Positions 50,332 through 57,886 of a stretch of 64,000 bases of DNA are shown here, one piece after another. Source of the DNA: CAVTYH01 sp963738835. Its GTDB lineage: Bacteria > Planctomycetota > Planctomycetia > Pirellulales > JADZDJ01. Each line of letters begins with the position of its first letter. The stretch's first letter is position 1. The notes below the pieces were generated by a model that had not been told where the DNA came from, ran no database searches, and saw nothing but the letters and a program-made list of their open reading frames with translations. A program made the translations under genes and the position numbers. The stretch is taken from contig CAVTYH010000009.1 in assembly GCA_963738835.1 (NCBI GenBank), positions 620,001 through 684,000 of the forward strand, read 5' to 3'.

Positions 50332-51681
50332 TTACCGGCTTGCTGCCGCACTCGTCGGCGTCTCGGCGGGCTTGCCTAACGACCGAAAGTGCTTCAGCGT
50401 TCCATCGGCCGAGCCCAAATACATCTCGTGATGTTCGTCTTCGCCGAAGGTAAAGATCGGCAGCGAGCGGCCTTCTTCCTGCGTGAGCTGCTGCACGGAA
50501 ACGGTCTTCTCGGCCTTGTCGTCGTAGGTCAAAGCGTACACCTTGCCAGATACGTAGTCGGCAAAAATGTACTTGCCGTACAGTTCCGGAGCACGCTTAC
50601 CGCGGTACACGCCGCCGCCGGTGATCGATTTGCCGATCGAGTGGTGATAATCGAAAACCGGGTCGATCAGCTTGCCCACCACATGTTCCGGCGGTGGCGC
50701 CGGCTTGGGATTCGCATTGGGCCGCACCGTGAAAGGATGAAATCCCTCGCGGATGTTCCAGCCATAATTGCCCCCCTTGGTGATGATATCGACTTCTTCC
50801 CACGTATCCTGACCCACATCGCCGGCCCACAGCCAGCCGGTTTTCGGATCGAACGAAATCCGCCACGGGTTGCGCAAGCCCAACGCCCAAATTTCGCCGC
50901 GTGCGCCTTCCACGTTCACAAACGGATTGTCTTTCGGAATGGCGTAGTTGAGCCCCGAATCTTTATGATCGACATCGATCCGGTTAATTTTGCCCAGCAG
51001 CGTTTCCAAGCTCTGGCCGTGCCCCCATTTGTCGTTGGCGAATCCGCCGTCGCCGACGACAAAGTACAAATAACCATCGGGTCCAAACGTAATGGTGCCG
51101 CCGTTATGGTTCCAAGTTTCCTTCTCCGGCGTGCGGAGAATTTCTTCGCCCGAGTTTGGATCGGCGCGGTTCGGATCGCTGGCCGACATCTTGAAGCGTT
51201 TCAGCACCGATTGATGCTTGGCGTCGTTGGTCGTGTAGTAGACAAAGAACTCGCGGTTCTGCTTGAAATTTGGATGAAACGCCAGGCCCAGCAGCCCTTC
51301 TTCGTTCGCCTTTTCGTTGTAGACCACGCTGGGTGAGATATCGAGCGTTTCCGTGGCGTCTTCCACATCTTCCTTGTTCGGGAACAACCACACGTGGCCC
51401 AACTGGCCCATTACCGCAATGCGGTTTGTGCCATCGGGCGGATAGGTGAGGTAGATGGGCCGCACACCACCAGTGATGCCCGGCGAAGTGGGCGGATTCG
51501 CTTGCGGAAAGTTCAAATTTGGAAACGCCCGTTCAATGACCACCGGCAACGGTTCTTTGCTAATCGGCACCGGGCTGGTCTTGGGCGAGCTCCTCGCGAG
51601 CCCCTGGGCCGCCAGCATCAAGGCGGCAATAACGGCGAAAACAAACACACCAGCGGCCTGGGCAAATCGAGCGCGGCTCAT
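50332..51681 (-). CDS. PQQ-dependent sugar dehydrogenase (glucose/sorbosone type)
   Basis: 449 residues from the ATG at 51681, with AGGAG upstream and a signal peptide (AAGVFVFAVIAALMLAAQGLA). The six-bladed propeller carries EEGLLGLAFHPNFKQN, WNHNGGTITFGPDGYLYFVVGDGG, LGLRNPWRISFDP and GGNYGWNIREG, the normal landmarks. It would oxidise sugars in the periplasm using PQQ if the cofactor is available. The C-terminal ~25 residues are non-conserved. Monocistronic; the upstream kilobase has no genes. Confidence 0.9.
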   Translation of the reverse strand: MSRARFAQAAGVFVFAVIAALMLAAQGLARSSPKTSPVPISKEPLPVVIERAFPNLNFPQANPPTSPGITGGVRPIYLTYPPDGTNRIAVMGQLGHVWLFPNKEDVEDATETLDISPSVVYNEKANEEGLLGLAFHPNFKQNREFFVYYTTNDAKHQSVLKRFKMSASDPNRADPNSGEEILRTPEKETWNHNGGTITFGPDGYLYFVVGDGGFANDKWGHGQSLETLLGKINRIDVDHKDSGLNYAIPKDNPFVNVEGARGEIWALGLRNPWRISFDPKTGWLWAGDVGQDTWEEVDIITKGGNYGWNIREGFHPFTVRPNANPKPAPPPEHVVGKLIDPVFDYHHSIGKSITGGGVYRGKRAPELYGKYIFADYVSGKVYALTYDDKAEKTVSVQQLTQEEGRSLPIFTFGEDEHHEMYLGSADGTLKHFRSLGKPAETPTSAAASR

Positions 51682-51854
51682 GGACACTCCTGTGCAATGG
51701 GTGGGTAAATGCGTGCGGATTGGGCCGGCTTTCTGTCGGCCGGCAGGTTTCCGACAGCATAATCTGCCGCCCGCGAGTTTGCCATGCCCGCCATGATATA
51801 TAGCCCGGCCGTGTCGGCCGGGAAGCGTTCGTCGCTCAATCATACCACTCTCTT

Positions 51855-51900
51855 AAGTCCAGGGGTTGCGGGCACCATCGCCGCGATGGTCCCTGGACTT
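51855..51900. repeat. Nested inverted repeat
   Basis: The outer 10-bp stem AAGTCCAGGG / CCCTGGACTT encloses an inner 7-bp stem ACCATCG / CGATGGT with a 3-base loop. A 9-base bulge lies on the left side. It could form a stable cruciform or RNA hairpin. Confidence 0.75.
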
Positions 51901-52043
51901 GCGCGTCTCTGACTCGAAGCACACGCACAAAAAATAAAAATCGAGGTGACAATGTTTGGAAAACGAGCCTGGAAAACAAGTCGTTTTCGAAAAACATGGC
52001 GACCTGACTGTGACCCGGGAGTTGCCCGTGGTCCGTTGTTCTT

Positions 52044-52081
52044 CTTCTCCCTCGCCCTTTGGGAGAGGGCCGGAGTGAGGG
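52044..52081. repeat. Dispersed CCCTC/GGGAGAGG hairpin repeat, copy 2
   Basis: Opposite-orientation relative of 299-336: CTTCTCCCTCGCCCTTTGGG then AGAGGGCCGGAGTGAGGG. Confidence 0.65.
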
Positions 52082-52087
52082 TACAGC

Positions 52088-52160
52088 ATGTTGGGTGGTC
52101 TGTCGCAACTGACAACCGGACCCCTGACGATGAATGACTACGGACCACCGACCACCCAAC
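52088..52160. repeat. Degenerate TGAC/CCGAC series
   Basis: CAACTGACAACCGGACC, CCTGACGATGAATGAC, CGGACCACCGACCACC: imperfect short units like the quasi-palindromic element at 21484-21592, here next to a hairpin repeat and preceded by GTGGTCCGTTGTTC. Confidence 0.5.
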
Positions 52161-52294
52161 AAACTAAACACACAACCCCCGGGGATCGAGGGTGCAGTGT
52201 TGGCGCGAAATGCTCGGGAAAACCCGTGTTTTGCGCCTTGCATTGTTCCCTCATTGTTCCCACCGCTGCGCACGACTGGCAGCCGAGCGGAATC

Positions 52295-52402
52295 TTCACC
52301 GCAGAGGACACAGAGTCACGCAGAGGAGTTGCAGGAAATCTCAAAATCAGGCTTGATCGCTCCGCGCTGCCCTCGGCGAACCTCGGCATCCCCTGCGGTG
52401 AA
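52295..52402. repeat. MITE-like palindromic element, CGCAGAGGA type
   Basis: Termini TTCACCGCAGAGGACACAGA and the complement of TTCACCGCAGGGGATGC. Same layout as the elements at 2833-2924 and 54813-54888. Confidence 0.6.
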
Positions 52403-52722
52403 TTGCTGGACTTGCCGGGCGCAGTCCGGCCCAACCTCGGGCGGTGCTGGCCCGAGGCGGGGAAATTCTATTACTCACTTGTCAAAGACCGGCAGCCGGC
52501 GCTGACACGGGGTTGAAACATCTTGTTAGACCGGAAACAAAGGGCCGGTCCGCAACCCAAGACCACCCGCATCAGCCCTCGGACGGGAACGCCAGAGTTC
52601 CGCCAGTCATTGTATCAAATAGTGAACAAATGTCAATATACAGTTTATGCCAAGTGTGGCGTTTTTCCTCGTGTTGAATAATAAGAGGTCGTGGCTCATC
52701 AAAATGGTGCTGGCCGGAAAAG

Positions 52723-53067
52723 TCAGGGGATGATCTCAGGTTCTTGTCTTGACGACTGTTGTTGATCGCTATATTTCGCCGGCGGTCGCATGATTGGCAT
52801 GTTATCGATTGACATGTTAGGGAGTGGCGCAGTTGCTGGTTTTGGCGCAGCTTGTCGCTGTAGTTCGCGTCGTTTGTCTGCCAATTCTTGAACGAGCGAA
52901 TTGGAACTCTGTTGCAGCTTTCTTACGAGAGCTTCGGTTTCTTGCAGTTTCTGGGCGGTACTGGCGGCGTGCTCGTCTATCGCAGTGTGCTCCAACAGCC
53001 AACCGACGATTAGCGCTACCACCAGCGTCAGCCAGAGCAAGTCGCGAATGATGAAGCGGGGACGCAT
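52723..53067 (-). CDS. Small membrane/coiled-coil protein (paralogue set, gene 4)
   Basis: 114 residues. An N-terminal membrane helix FIIRDLLWLTLVVALIVGW is followed by a coiled coil (STAQKLQETEALVRKLQQSS to about residue 75) and a proline-rich end with short repeats (PNMSIDNMPIMRPP). The first 28 residues closely match the 55-residue protein at 53700-53867. Starts 3 bases after the previous gene ends. Function unknown. Confidence 0.7.
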   Translation of the reverse strand: MRPRFIIRDLLWLTLVVALIVGWLLEHTAIDEHAASTAQKLQETEALVRKLQQSSNSLVQELADKRRELQRQAAPKPATAPLPNMSIDNMPIMRPPAKYSDQQQSSRQEPEIIP

Positions 53068-53070
53068 AGG

Positions 53071-53664
53071 TCAGTTTTTTTGAGATTTTTGGAACTTTGA
53101 ATACATGAAACTGGCCAACCAGCCACCAAGTAGTGCGAATAGCCAAGACCAGATGCAATGGCCGATGACAAAGAATGCCCCAGCCTGTGTTCCGATATTC
53201 AGCTGGAGCGTGCCAACGTCGTCGCGATCCCAATCGAATGGACCACCACCAGTGCCGCCACTCCCGCCGGCGACAATGAGTCCTCCGCCTCCAAATCCCG
53301 GGCCGCCGCCTCCGCCAAATCCAGGGGAAGGGGCCCGACCCTGGGAACTCGTGTCTCCATCACTCAGAGGAACCTGCAACGATTTGCCCGCGATCGTTAA
53401 CAAATGGTCGGTCAATAACACTTGGCGGATCGGCTCGGCATACAAGACCAAAAGCAGGTAACCGCCTCCGATAGCTGAAAACGCAATGCGGAAGATTTTT
53501 GTTTTCATATCGCGGCCAATCGATAATAGCGCGACGGCCACATAGAGCACTATCGACAGCGTGACGATTGACTCGGCCCACCAGCGATTGCGTCCGATTA
53601 GCCCGGCGCAGGCCAGCGCTACCATCGCCACCGCGAGAAACAGTTTGGAGAGTGTGAATCGCAT
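53071..53664 (-). CDS. Membrane protein with glycine-rich loop (gene 3)
   Basis: 197 residues. Membrane helices at about 5-24, 30-47 and 57-77, then a G/P-rich loop (about 112-140, PGFGGGGGPGFGGGG) and a last helix pair near 160-185. Start RFTLSKLFLAVAMVALACAG. No family recognised. It lies in the tightly packed set of small membrane-protein genes (gaps of 3-35 bases), so it is likely part of the same complex. Confidence 0.7.
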   Translation of the reverse strand: MRFTLSKLFLAVAMVALACAGLIGRNRWWAESIVTLSIVLYVAVALLSIGRDMKTKIFRIAFSAIGGGYLLLVLYAEPIRQVLLTDHLLTIAGKSLQVPLSDGDTSSQGRAPSPGFGGGGGPGFGGGGLIVAGGSGGTGGGPFDWDRDDVGTLQLNIGTQAGAFFVIGHCIWSWLFALLGGWLASFMYSKFQKSQKN

Positions 53665-53699
53665 GGGCTCACTCCATAGGAGACGTGGCGGGTAGGAGT

Positions 53700-53867
53700 T
53701 CAGTTTAACGTGTCATTTGTCGCTTCGGCGGCTTGCAGCTTTTCTGTGGCATTCTCGGCCCTTTTCGCTGTGGCAAGGTATTCCAACCGCCACCCGACAA
53801 TCAGCGCCACAACCAGCGTCAGCCAGAGCAAGTCGCGGATGGTAAAGCGGAGACGAGCGGACATCAT
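53700..53867 (-). CDS. 55-residue membrane protein (gene 2)
   Basis: Begins ATGATG at 53867 and overlaps the stop of the preceding gene in an ATGA arrangement, a mark of translational coupling. The product MSARLRFTIRDLLWLTLVVA, then LIVGWRLEYLATAKRAENAT, ends LNTGA-free at codon 55. One membrane helix plus a short helical tail. It closely resembles the N-terminus of the protein at 52723-53067 (IRDLLWLTLVVALIVGW shared). Too short for usual cut-offs, but coupling, packing and the paralogue make it a real gene. Confidence 0.7.
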   Translation of the reverse strand: MMSARLRFTIRDLLWLTLVVALIVGWRLEYLATAKRAENATEKLQAAEATNDTLN

Positions 53868-54124
53868 TTCTTGAGTTCTTCTAAAGCCTTACGCTGCTCG
53901 ACAAGGTCGGCTTCTAGCATCTCGACATGGATAGTTGGCCCCGTTGTTTTTAGAAAATAATCCCGCTCGACTTCATTATTCTTGATGTCATTTTCAAGTA
54001 GCTCAATTCTTCTATTTCTATCAGAACGCTCGATTTGCCATATGGCCGCTCTCCAAGCCATCAAGACTGCCGCCAGCGCCACAATCAACAACAGCAATCG
54101 GATTGAGAACTGCGGGCGTTTCAT
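53864..54124 (-). CDS. Small membrane/coiled-coil protein (gene 1)
   Basis: 86 residues. FSIRLLLLIVALAAVLMAW forms one membrane helix; the rest is charged helix (RSDRNRRIELLENDIKNNE, LEADLVEQRKALEELKK) typical of a coiled coil. It is the first gene of a four-gene set transcribed toward 52723. The start motif R-x-F-S-I-R-x-L-L is shared with two of the downstream proteins. Function unknown. Confidence 0.7.
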   Translation of the reverse strand: MKRPQFSIRLLLLIVALAAVLMAWRAAIWQIERSDRNRRIELLENDIKNNEVERDYFLKTTGPTIHVEMLEADLVEQRKALEELKK

Positions 54125-54276
54125 CGTACTCTCCCCACATGGCAGACAGAAGTTCAGTTTAGCGTGCCGTTTGTCGCGCCGGCAATCATTTTCTACAATG
54201 ATCGCGTTCCGTCGGCGGTCATATCGTTCGGGCTGGGACTCTGCTTAGTTTCGTTCGGCAATATGTGATTCGTGCC

Positions 54277-54870
54277 ATGCGTTTCAACCTCAAGCCTGCC
54301 ACTGCCGATGACGCGGCCCGCTTGGCTGCGCTGCACACGACGGTGGCGGAGCATCTGACCAGCGTGCATGGCCGCGGTCCGTGGTCGTCGAAAACTTCCG
54401 AGAACGGGGTTTTGTACGCCCTGCGCACTTCGCAAGTGTTCGTGGCGCGAATTGGCGCCGAGCTTGTCGGCACGTTGCGGTTGACGACGAAAAAGCCGTG
54501 GGCGATCGACACCCGTTACTTCTCGGCCTGTGGCCAGCCGCTGTATCTGCTGGCGATGGCAGTCACGCCGGCCAGGCAACGGCAAGGAATCGGCCGGCGC
54601 TGTTTGAAAGAGGCCACGAAGATTGCGAAGAAATGGCCCGCCGATGCAATTCGCCTCGATGCGTATGACGCCCAGGCCGGGGCCGGCGATTTTTACGTGC
54701 GCTGCGGCTGGACGGAAGTAGGCCGGACCGCGTATCGCGGTACGCCACTGATTTATTACGAATTTTTGCTCTCGCAACTTCGCTTGGGTTCTAAGAGCAT
54801 AAACAAAATGAACCACGGGGAACACGGGAAAGATCAAAAATCAACGAAGTATTCGGCGAATACTGATTGA
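54277..54870 (+). CDS. GNAT-family N-acetyltransferase
   Basis: 197 residues from the ATG at 54277; a GTG at 54265 is also open. FNLKPATADDAARLAALHTT begins the fold. LYLLAMAVTPARQRQGIGRRCL contains the acetyl-CoA loop R-x-x-G-I-G, and LDAYDAQAGAGDFYVRCGW the later conserved part. The substrate is unknown. After about residue 174 the frame runs into a dispersed repeat (NHGEHGKD tail), so the natural end is probably near there. Confidence 0.82.
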   Translation: MRFNLKPATADDAARLAALHTTVAEHLTSVHGRGPWSSKTSENGVLYALRTSQVFVARIGAELVGTLRLTTKKPWAIDTRYFSACGQPLYLLAMAVTPARQRQGIGRRCLKEATKIAKKWPADAIRLDAYDAQAGAGDFYVRCGWTEVGRTAYRGTPLIYYEFLLSQLRLGSKSINKMNHGEHGKDQKSTKYSANTD

Positions 54871-54888
54871 TCTCTGTGCTCCCCGTGT
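54813..54888. repeat. MITE-like palindromic element, CACGGGGAA type
   Basis: Left arm CACGGGGAACACGGGAAAGA followed by TCAA; right arm complements CACGGGGAGCACAGAGATCA. About 75 bases. The GNAT stop codon lies inside it. Confidence 0.65.
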
Positions 54889-54935
54889 CCCCCGGAGTTT
54901 TTGCTAGACGCATTAAATCCGAAAGAGAGGACAGC

Positions 54936-55301
54936 ATGCAACTTGGCGCGATGATTCCGGTCCTGAGGATTTTCGACGAAGAAAAAGCCAAGGAGTTTTA
55001 CGTCGACTTTCTCGGATTCGCGATCGACTGGGAACATCGGTTTGGCGAAAATTTTCCGCTCTACATGCAAGTCTCGCGTGATGGGTGTGTCATCCATTTA
55101 ACGGGGCATCATGGCGACTGCTGCCCTGGCGGTGCGGTGCGGATTCAGACCAGCGGGGTCAAAGAGCTGTCCGAAGCCCTGCGGAAGAAAGACTATAAAC
55201 ACGCCAAACCCGGCTGTCAGCAGACTGAATGGCGCACGATTGAGATGTCGATCAAAGACCCGTTCGGCAACACGCTGACATTTTTCGAGAGCGTGCCATG
55301 A
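54936..55301 (+). CDS. VOC/glyoxalase-superfamily protein
   Basis: 121 residues from the ATG at 54936, with GAGAGG upstream. IPVLRIFDEEKAKEFYVDFL and IDWEHRFGENFPLYMQVSRD form the first beta-alpha-beta-beta-beta unit; TIEMSIKDPFGNTLTFFE the second. HLTGHHGDCCPGG resembles bleomycin-resistance-like VOC proteins. Metal ligands cannot be fixed by eye. Function is a small-molecule binding or conversion enzyme. Confidence 0.88.
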   Translation: MQLGAMIPVLRIFDEEKAKEFYVDFLGFAIDWEHRFGENFPLYMQVSRDGCVIHLTGHHGDCCPGGAVRIQTSGVKELSEALRKKDYKHAKPGCQQTEWRTIEMSIKDPFGNTLTFFESVP

Positions 55302-55473
55302 AAATCGGTTGTCATTTTGGGACGGTCATTTCCGACGCCGCCGATAGTTTACAGAATAACGCCGGCTGATTTGATGGTTGGGCGTACTTTTGCCGCGGTT
55401 GTTAATGATCCGCGGTTCTCGCGGTTTGTCTCTCGCGGAAACGTAGTTCAGAAGCAAGGACGGAGGCTGCGTA

Positions 55474-56415
55474 ATGCGCGGACGCATCGTTCTAGCGGGC
55501 GGCAGCGGGTTTTTGGGTCAGTCGCTGGCCGCACGCCTTTCAGCGGCGGGCTATGAGCCGGTGGTACTTAGCAGATCTACGGGAACAAGTCCCGGCTTTT
55601 TCTATTGAGATGGCGCGACCCTCGGCGATTGGGCGATGCAGCTCGAAAATGTGTCCGCGATTATCAACTTGACGGGACGCAGTGTCGATTGTCGATACAC
55701 GACGGCTAATCGCCGCGAAATCATCGATTCGCGCGTGAATTCCGTTCGCGCCTTGGGTGCGGCCGTTCGACAGTGCAACTCGCCGCCGCCGACTTGGATC
55801 CAAGCGTCATCGCTGGCGATTTACGGCGATGCTGGCGAACGAATTTGCGACGACGATGGGCCGCATGGTTCTGGCTTCTCGGCAGAGGTATGCGAAGCCT
55901 GGGAAGCCGAATTGGCACAACAAGACTTGCCAAACACTCGAACCGCTGTGTTGCGCATCGGCTTCGCGCTGGCAGACGATGGCGGAGCGCTCGGCCGCCT
56001 CGCAAAACTGACGCGCTTGGGTCTAGGTGGAACAGTTGGCAACGGCCGGCAGTACATTAGTTGGTTGCACATTGACGACCTGAACCGAATCTTTGAGTGG
56101 TGCCTGGCAAACAACAATGCTCGCGGCATTTACAACGTCACCGGTCCAAATCCGGTCACGAATGCCGTGTTCATGGCGGCGTTGCGGCGGTCGATGCATC
56201 GTCCGTGGAGCCCGCCGGCGCCGGCGCCGGCAGTGGCAGTTCGCATCGGCGCGTTCTTGATGGGCACTGATGCATCGTTAGCGCTCACCGGTCGTCGTTG
56301 TTTACCCAAACGCCTGCTTGACGAAGGTTTCACGTTCAACTACACCGATCTGGATGAATGTTTGCGCGATATTTTCGCTGTGAGACTGTCAGTCAGCGCT
56401 GGGGCAAAGTGTTGA
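55474..56415 (+). CDS. TIGR01777-type epimerase, disrupted near 55560-55625
   Basis: The ATG at 55474 has CGGAGG upstream. The Rossmann start RGRIVLAGGSGFLGQSLAAR is in frame, then an extra G after EP shifts the frame near 55561 and an early stop follows. After further damage to 55625 the frame is again open: LGDWAMQLENVSAIINLTGR, TTANRREIIDSRVNSVRALG, SWLHIDDLNRIFEW and the DUF1731-like end GRRCLPKRLLDEGF. At least two indels are needed to rejoin the parts (GGG run and a C pair). The family is NAD(P)-dependent sugar epimerase-like; the role is unknown. Confidence 0.75.
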
Positions 56416-56491
56416 ACCATTGAAGTTCCCGGCGACTTTGTGATTCAGCTTTGTCAGCCGAATTACACGCAGCAGCAGCCAAAGTCGAAGC

Positions 56492-56881
56492 GTGCGAATT
56501 CTCAACGATTTGGAGCAAATGTTGCGTCGCAGTCGTAAGCAGCTTGAGCGGGACGTGGCGGAGGCGCTGGGCAAGAAAGCACGGGCGATGGCCTGCTATC
56601 GACTGGGCGTGTTTCACGATAATAACAGTCGAGAATCGACGGCCATTCCATGCTATGAAGCGGCGCTTCGCCTGGGACTCGATCCGGCGACGAAGGCCGA
56701 GGCTCTGGCCTGGCTGGCAAGCAGTCTTTTCAAAACGGACCGTCCCGCTGAAGCGTGGCAGCGTAGCCAGCAGGCACTTCGCACCGCGCGGCAGCCAGAC
56801 CTGAAGAAGTTTCTCGTTGGACTACAAGCTCGTATTCGACGAAAGCTACGGAGCGCCGAGAGCACGTCGCTTCATGCTTGA
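56492..56881 (+). CDS. Small TPR-type protein
   Basis: 129 residues, GTG start. Helical repeats of TPR type: AMACYRLGVFHDNNSRESTA, IPCYEAALRLGLDP, AEALAWLASSLFKTDRPAEA, WQRSQQALRTA. A leading helix with KQLERDVAEALGKKA may be a coiled coil. Protein-protein contact role likely. Its TGA stop overlaps the -35 box of the next promoter. Confidence 0.65.
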   Translation: MRILNDLEQMLRRSRKQLERDVAEALGKKARAMACYRLGVFHDNNSRESTAIPCYEAALRLGLDPATKAEALAWLASSLFKTDRPAEAWQRSQQALRTARQPDLKKFLVGLQARIRRKLRSAESTSLHA

Positions 56882-56905
56882 CATATTCCCATATCGGAAT
56901 ATAAT
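56878..56905 (+). promoter_or_regulatory. Near-consensus promoter with operator palindrome
   Basis: TTGACA (56878-56883), a 16-base spacer and TATAAT (56900-56905). The -10 box ends 6 bases before the ATG at 56912, so transcription should start at or next to the start codon (a leaderless mRNA). An inverted repeat ATATTCC (56883-56889) / GGAATAT (56896-56902) sits between and over the boxes, a natural site for the ArsR-type repressor encoded next. Confidence 0.8.
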
Positions 56906-56911
56906 TCTAGC

Positions 56912-57265
56912 ATGGCACGTTCAGCGACGACTTCCGATGCTTTCAATGCGGTAGCGGAACCGCGGCGGCGGCAGATTCTTAATTTGCTGGCCAAGGGCGA
57001 GCGGCCGGTGAACGATGTGGCCCGGTCGCTGCGCATCAGGCAGCCGCAGGCCTCGAAGCATCTGCGGGTTTTGAAAGAGGTGGGTCTGGTGAGCGTGCGC
57101 GGGGCGGGACAGCAACGGCTATACAAACTGAACGGCAAGGGGCTCAAACCGATTCACGATTGGGTCCAGACCTTCGAGCGGTTCTGGTACGAAAGTTTCG
57201 ATCGCTTGGAGCAATATTTGCACACCTTGCAAGAAAAGGAGCAGCGACATGGTCGCAAAAAATGA
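56912..57265 (+). CDS. ArsR-family winged-helix repressor
   Basis: 117 residues. FNAVAEPRRRQILNLLAKGE, then VNDVARSLRIRQPQASKHLR (recognition helix) and LKEVGLVSVRGAGQQRLYKL make the ArsR fold. There is no obvious metal-binding CxC. These repressors paired with SRPBCC genes are common and respond to unknown small molecules. It has a leaderless-looking start and an operator-like palindrome upstream, and overlaps the SRPBCC gene by 17 bases, so the two are one operon. Confidence 0.95.
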   Translation: MARSATTSDAFNAVAEPRRRQILNLLAKGERPVNDVARSLRIRQPQASKHLRVLKEVGLVSVRGAGQQRLYKLNGKGLKPIHDWVQTFERFWYESFDRLEQYLHTLQEKEQRHGRKK

Positions 57266-57719
57266 AGCCGACAGGGTGGAAATTAACAGCAACGATCCGC
57301 TGGTGGTCGAGCGCACTTTCAACGCTCCCGTGGCGGCGGTGTGGCACGCCATTACTTCGAAAGAGGCGATGAAAGAGTGGTATTTCGACATCGCGGAATT
57401 CAAGCCGGAAGTCGGCTTTGAATTTCGGTTTGATGCTGAAAACGAAGGGGTCAAATACATCCACCACTGTAAAATCACGGAAGTCGTGGCGCAGAAAAAA
57501 CTTGCTTACAGTTGGCGCTACGAAGGGCACCCAGGCAACTCGCTGGTCACGTTTGAATTATTTCCCGAGGGGAACAAAACCCGACTGAAATTAATCCATA
57601 CGGGACTCGATACGTTTCCAAAACTTCGCGACTTTGCCCGGTCGAATTTTATGGAAGGTTGGACTTACATCATCGGCACCTCGCTGCCGAAGTTCGTGGA
57701 AAAAGCTAATTCCGCGTGA
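57249..57719 (+). CDS. SRPBCC (AHSA1-type) protein
   Basis: 156 residues. VVERTFNAPVAAVWHAITSK, then MKEWYFDIAEFKPEVGFEF, SWRYEGHPGNSLVTFELFPE and LIHTGLDTFPKL follow the START-like helix-grip fold with a hydrophobic cavity. Ligand unknown. The gene overlaps the ArsR-type gene, the usual pair in which this protein's ligand may also affect the repressor. The stop overlaps the next possible start by four bases. Confidence 0.92.
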   Translation: MVAKNEADRVEINSNDPLVVERTFNAPVAAVWHAITSKEAMKEWYFDIAEFKPEVGFEFRFDAENEGVKYIHHCKITEVVAQKKLAYSWRYEGHPGNSLVTFELFPEGNKTRLKLIHTGLDTFPKLRDFARSNFMEGWTYIIGTSLPKFVEKANSA

Positions 57720-57886
57720 AGCACCAAGATCGCGATGCGACAAGCACCAGGCGATCAGATCGTGAAGGAATGCGGAGCCATCGAAGGCGGAAAACAAACG
57801 CTGGAGCGCCTTGCAGAGCACTTGGTGAATGTGTAAAAAACCCGACGGGCGCGCGACTTGTCACGGCGGGTGCGGGGAATCCGAAG

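Larger units (their letters stand above)
51682..52722. other. Repeat-rich region with no gene
   Basis: About 1 kb between divergent or unrelated genes. It holds a nested hairpin (51855-51900), a GAAAACGA/TCGTTTTC hairpin near 51960-51990, a hairpin repeat (52044-52081), the degenerate TGAC/CCGAC series (52088-52160) and a palindromic element (52295-52402). The short frames here have no recognisable product. Confidence 0.6.

Noticed and set aside
51836..52516. Several open frames of 60-145 codons on both strands
   Set aside because: They run through hairpin and palindromic repeats and have no domain or start signal.
55606..55609. TGA in the epimerase read as recoded tryptophan
   Set aside because: The surrounding frame is already shifted by indels, so the TGA is not in the natural frame.
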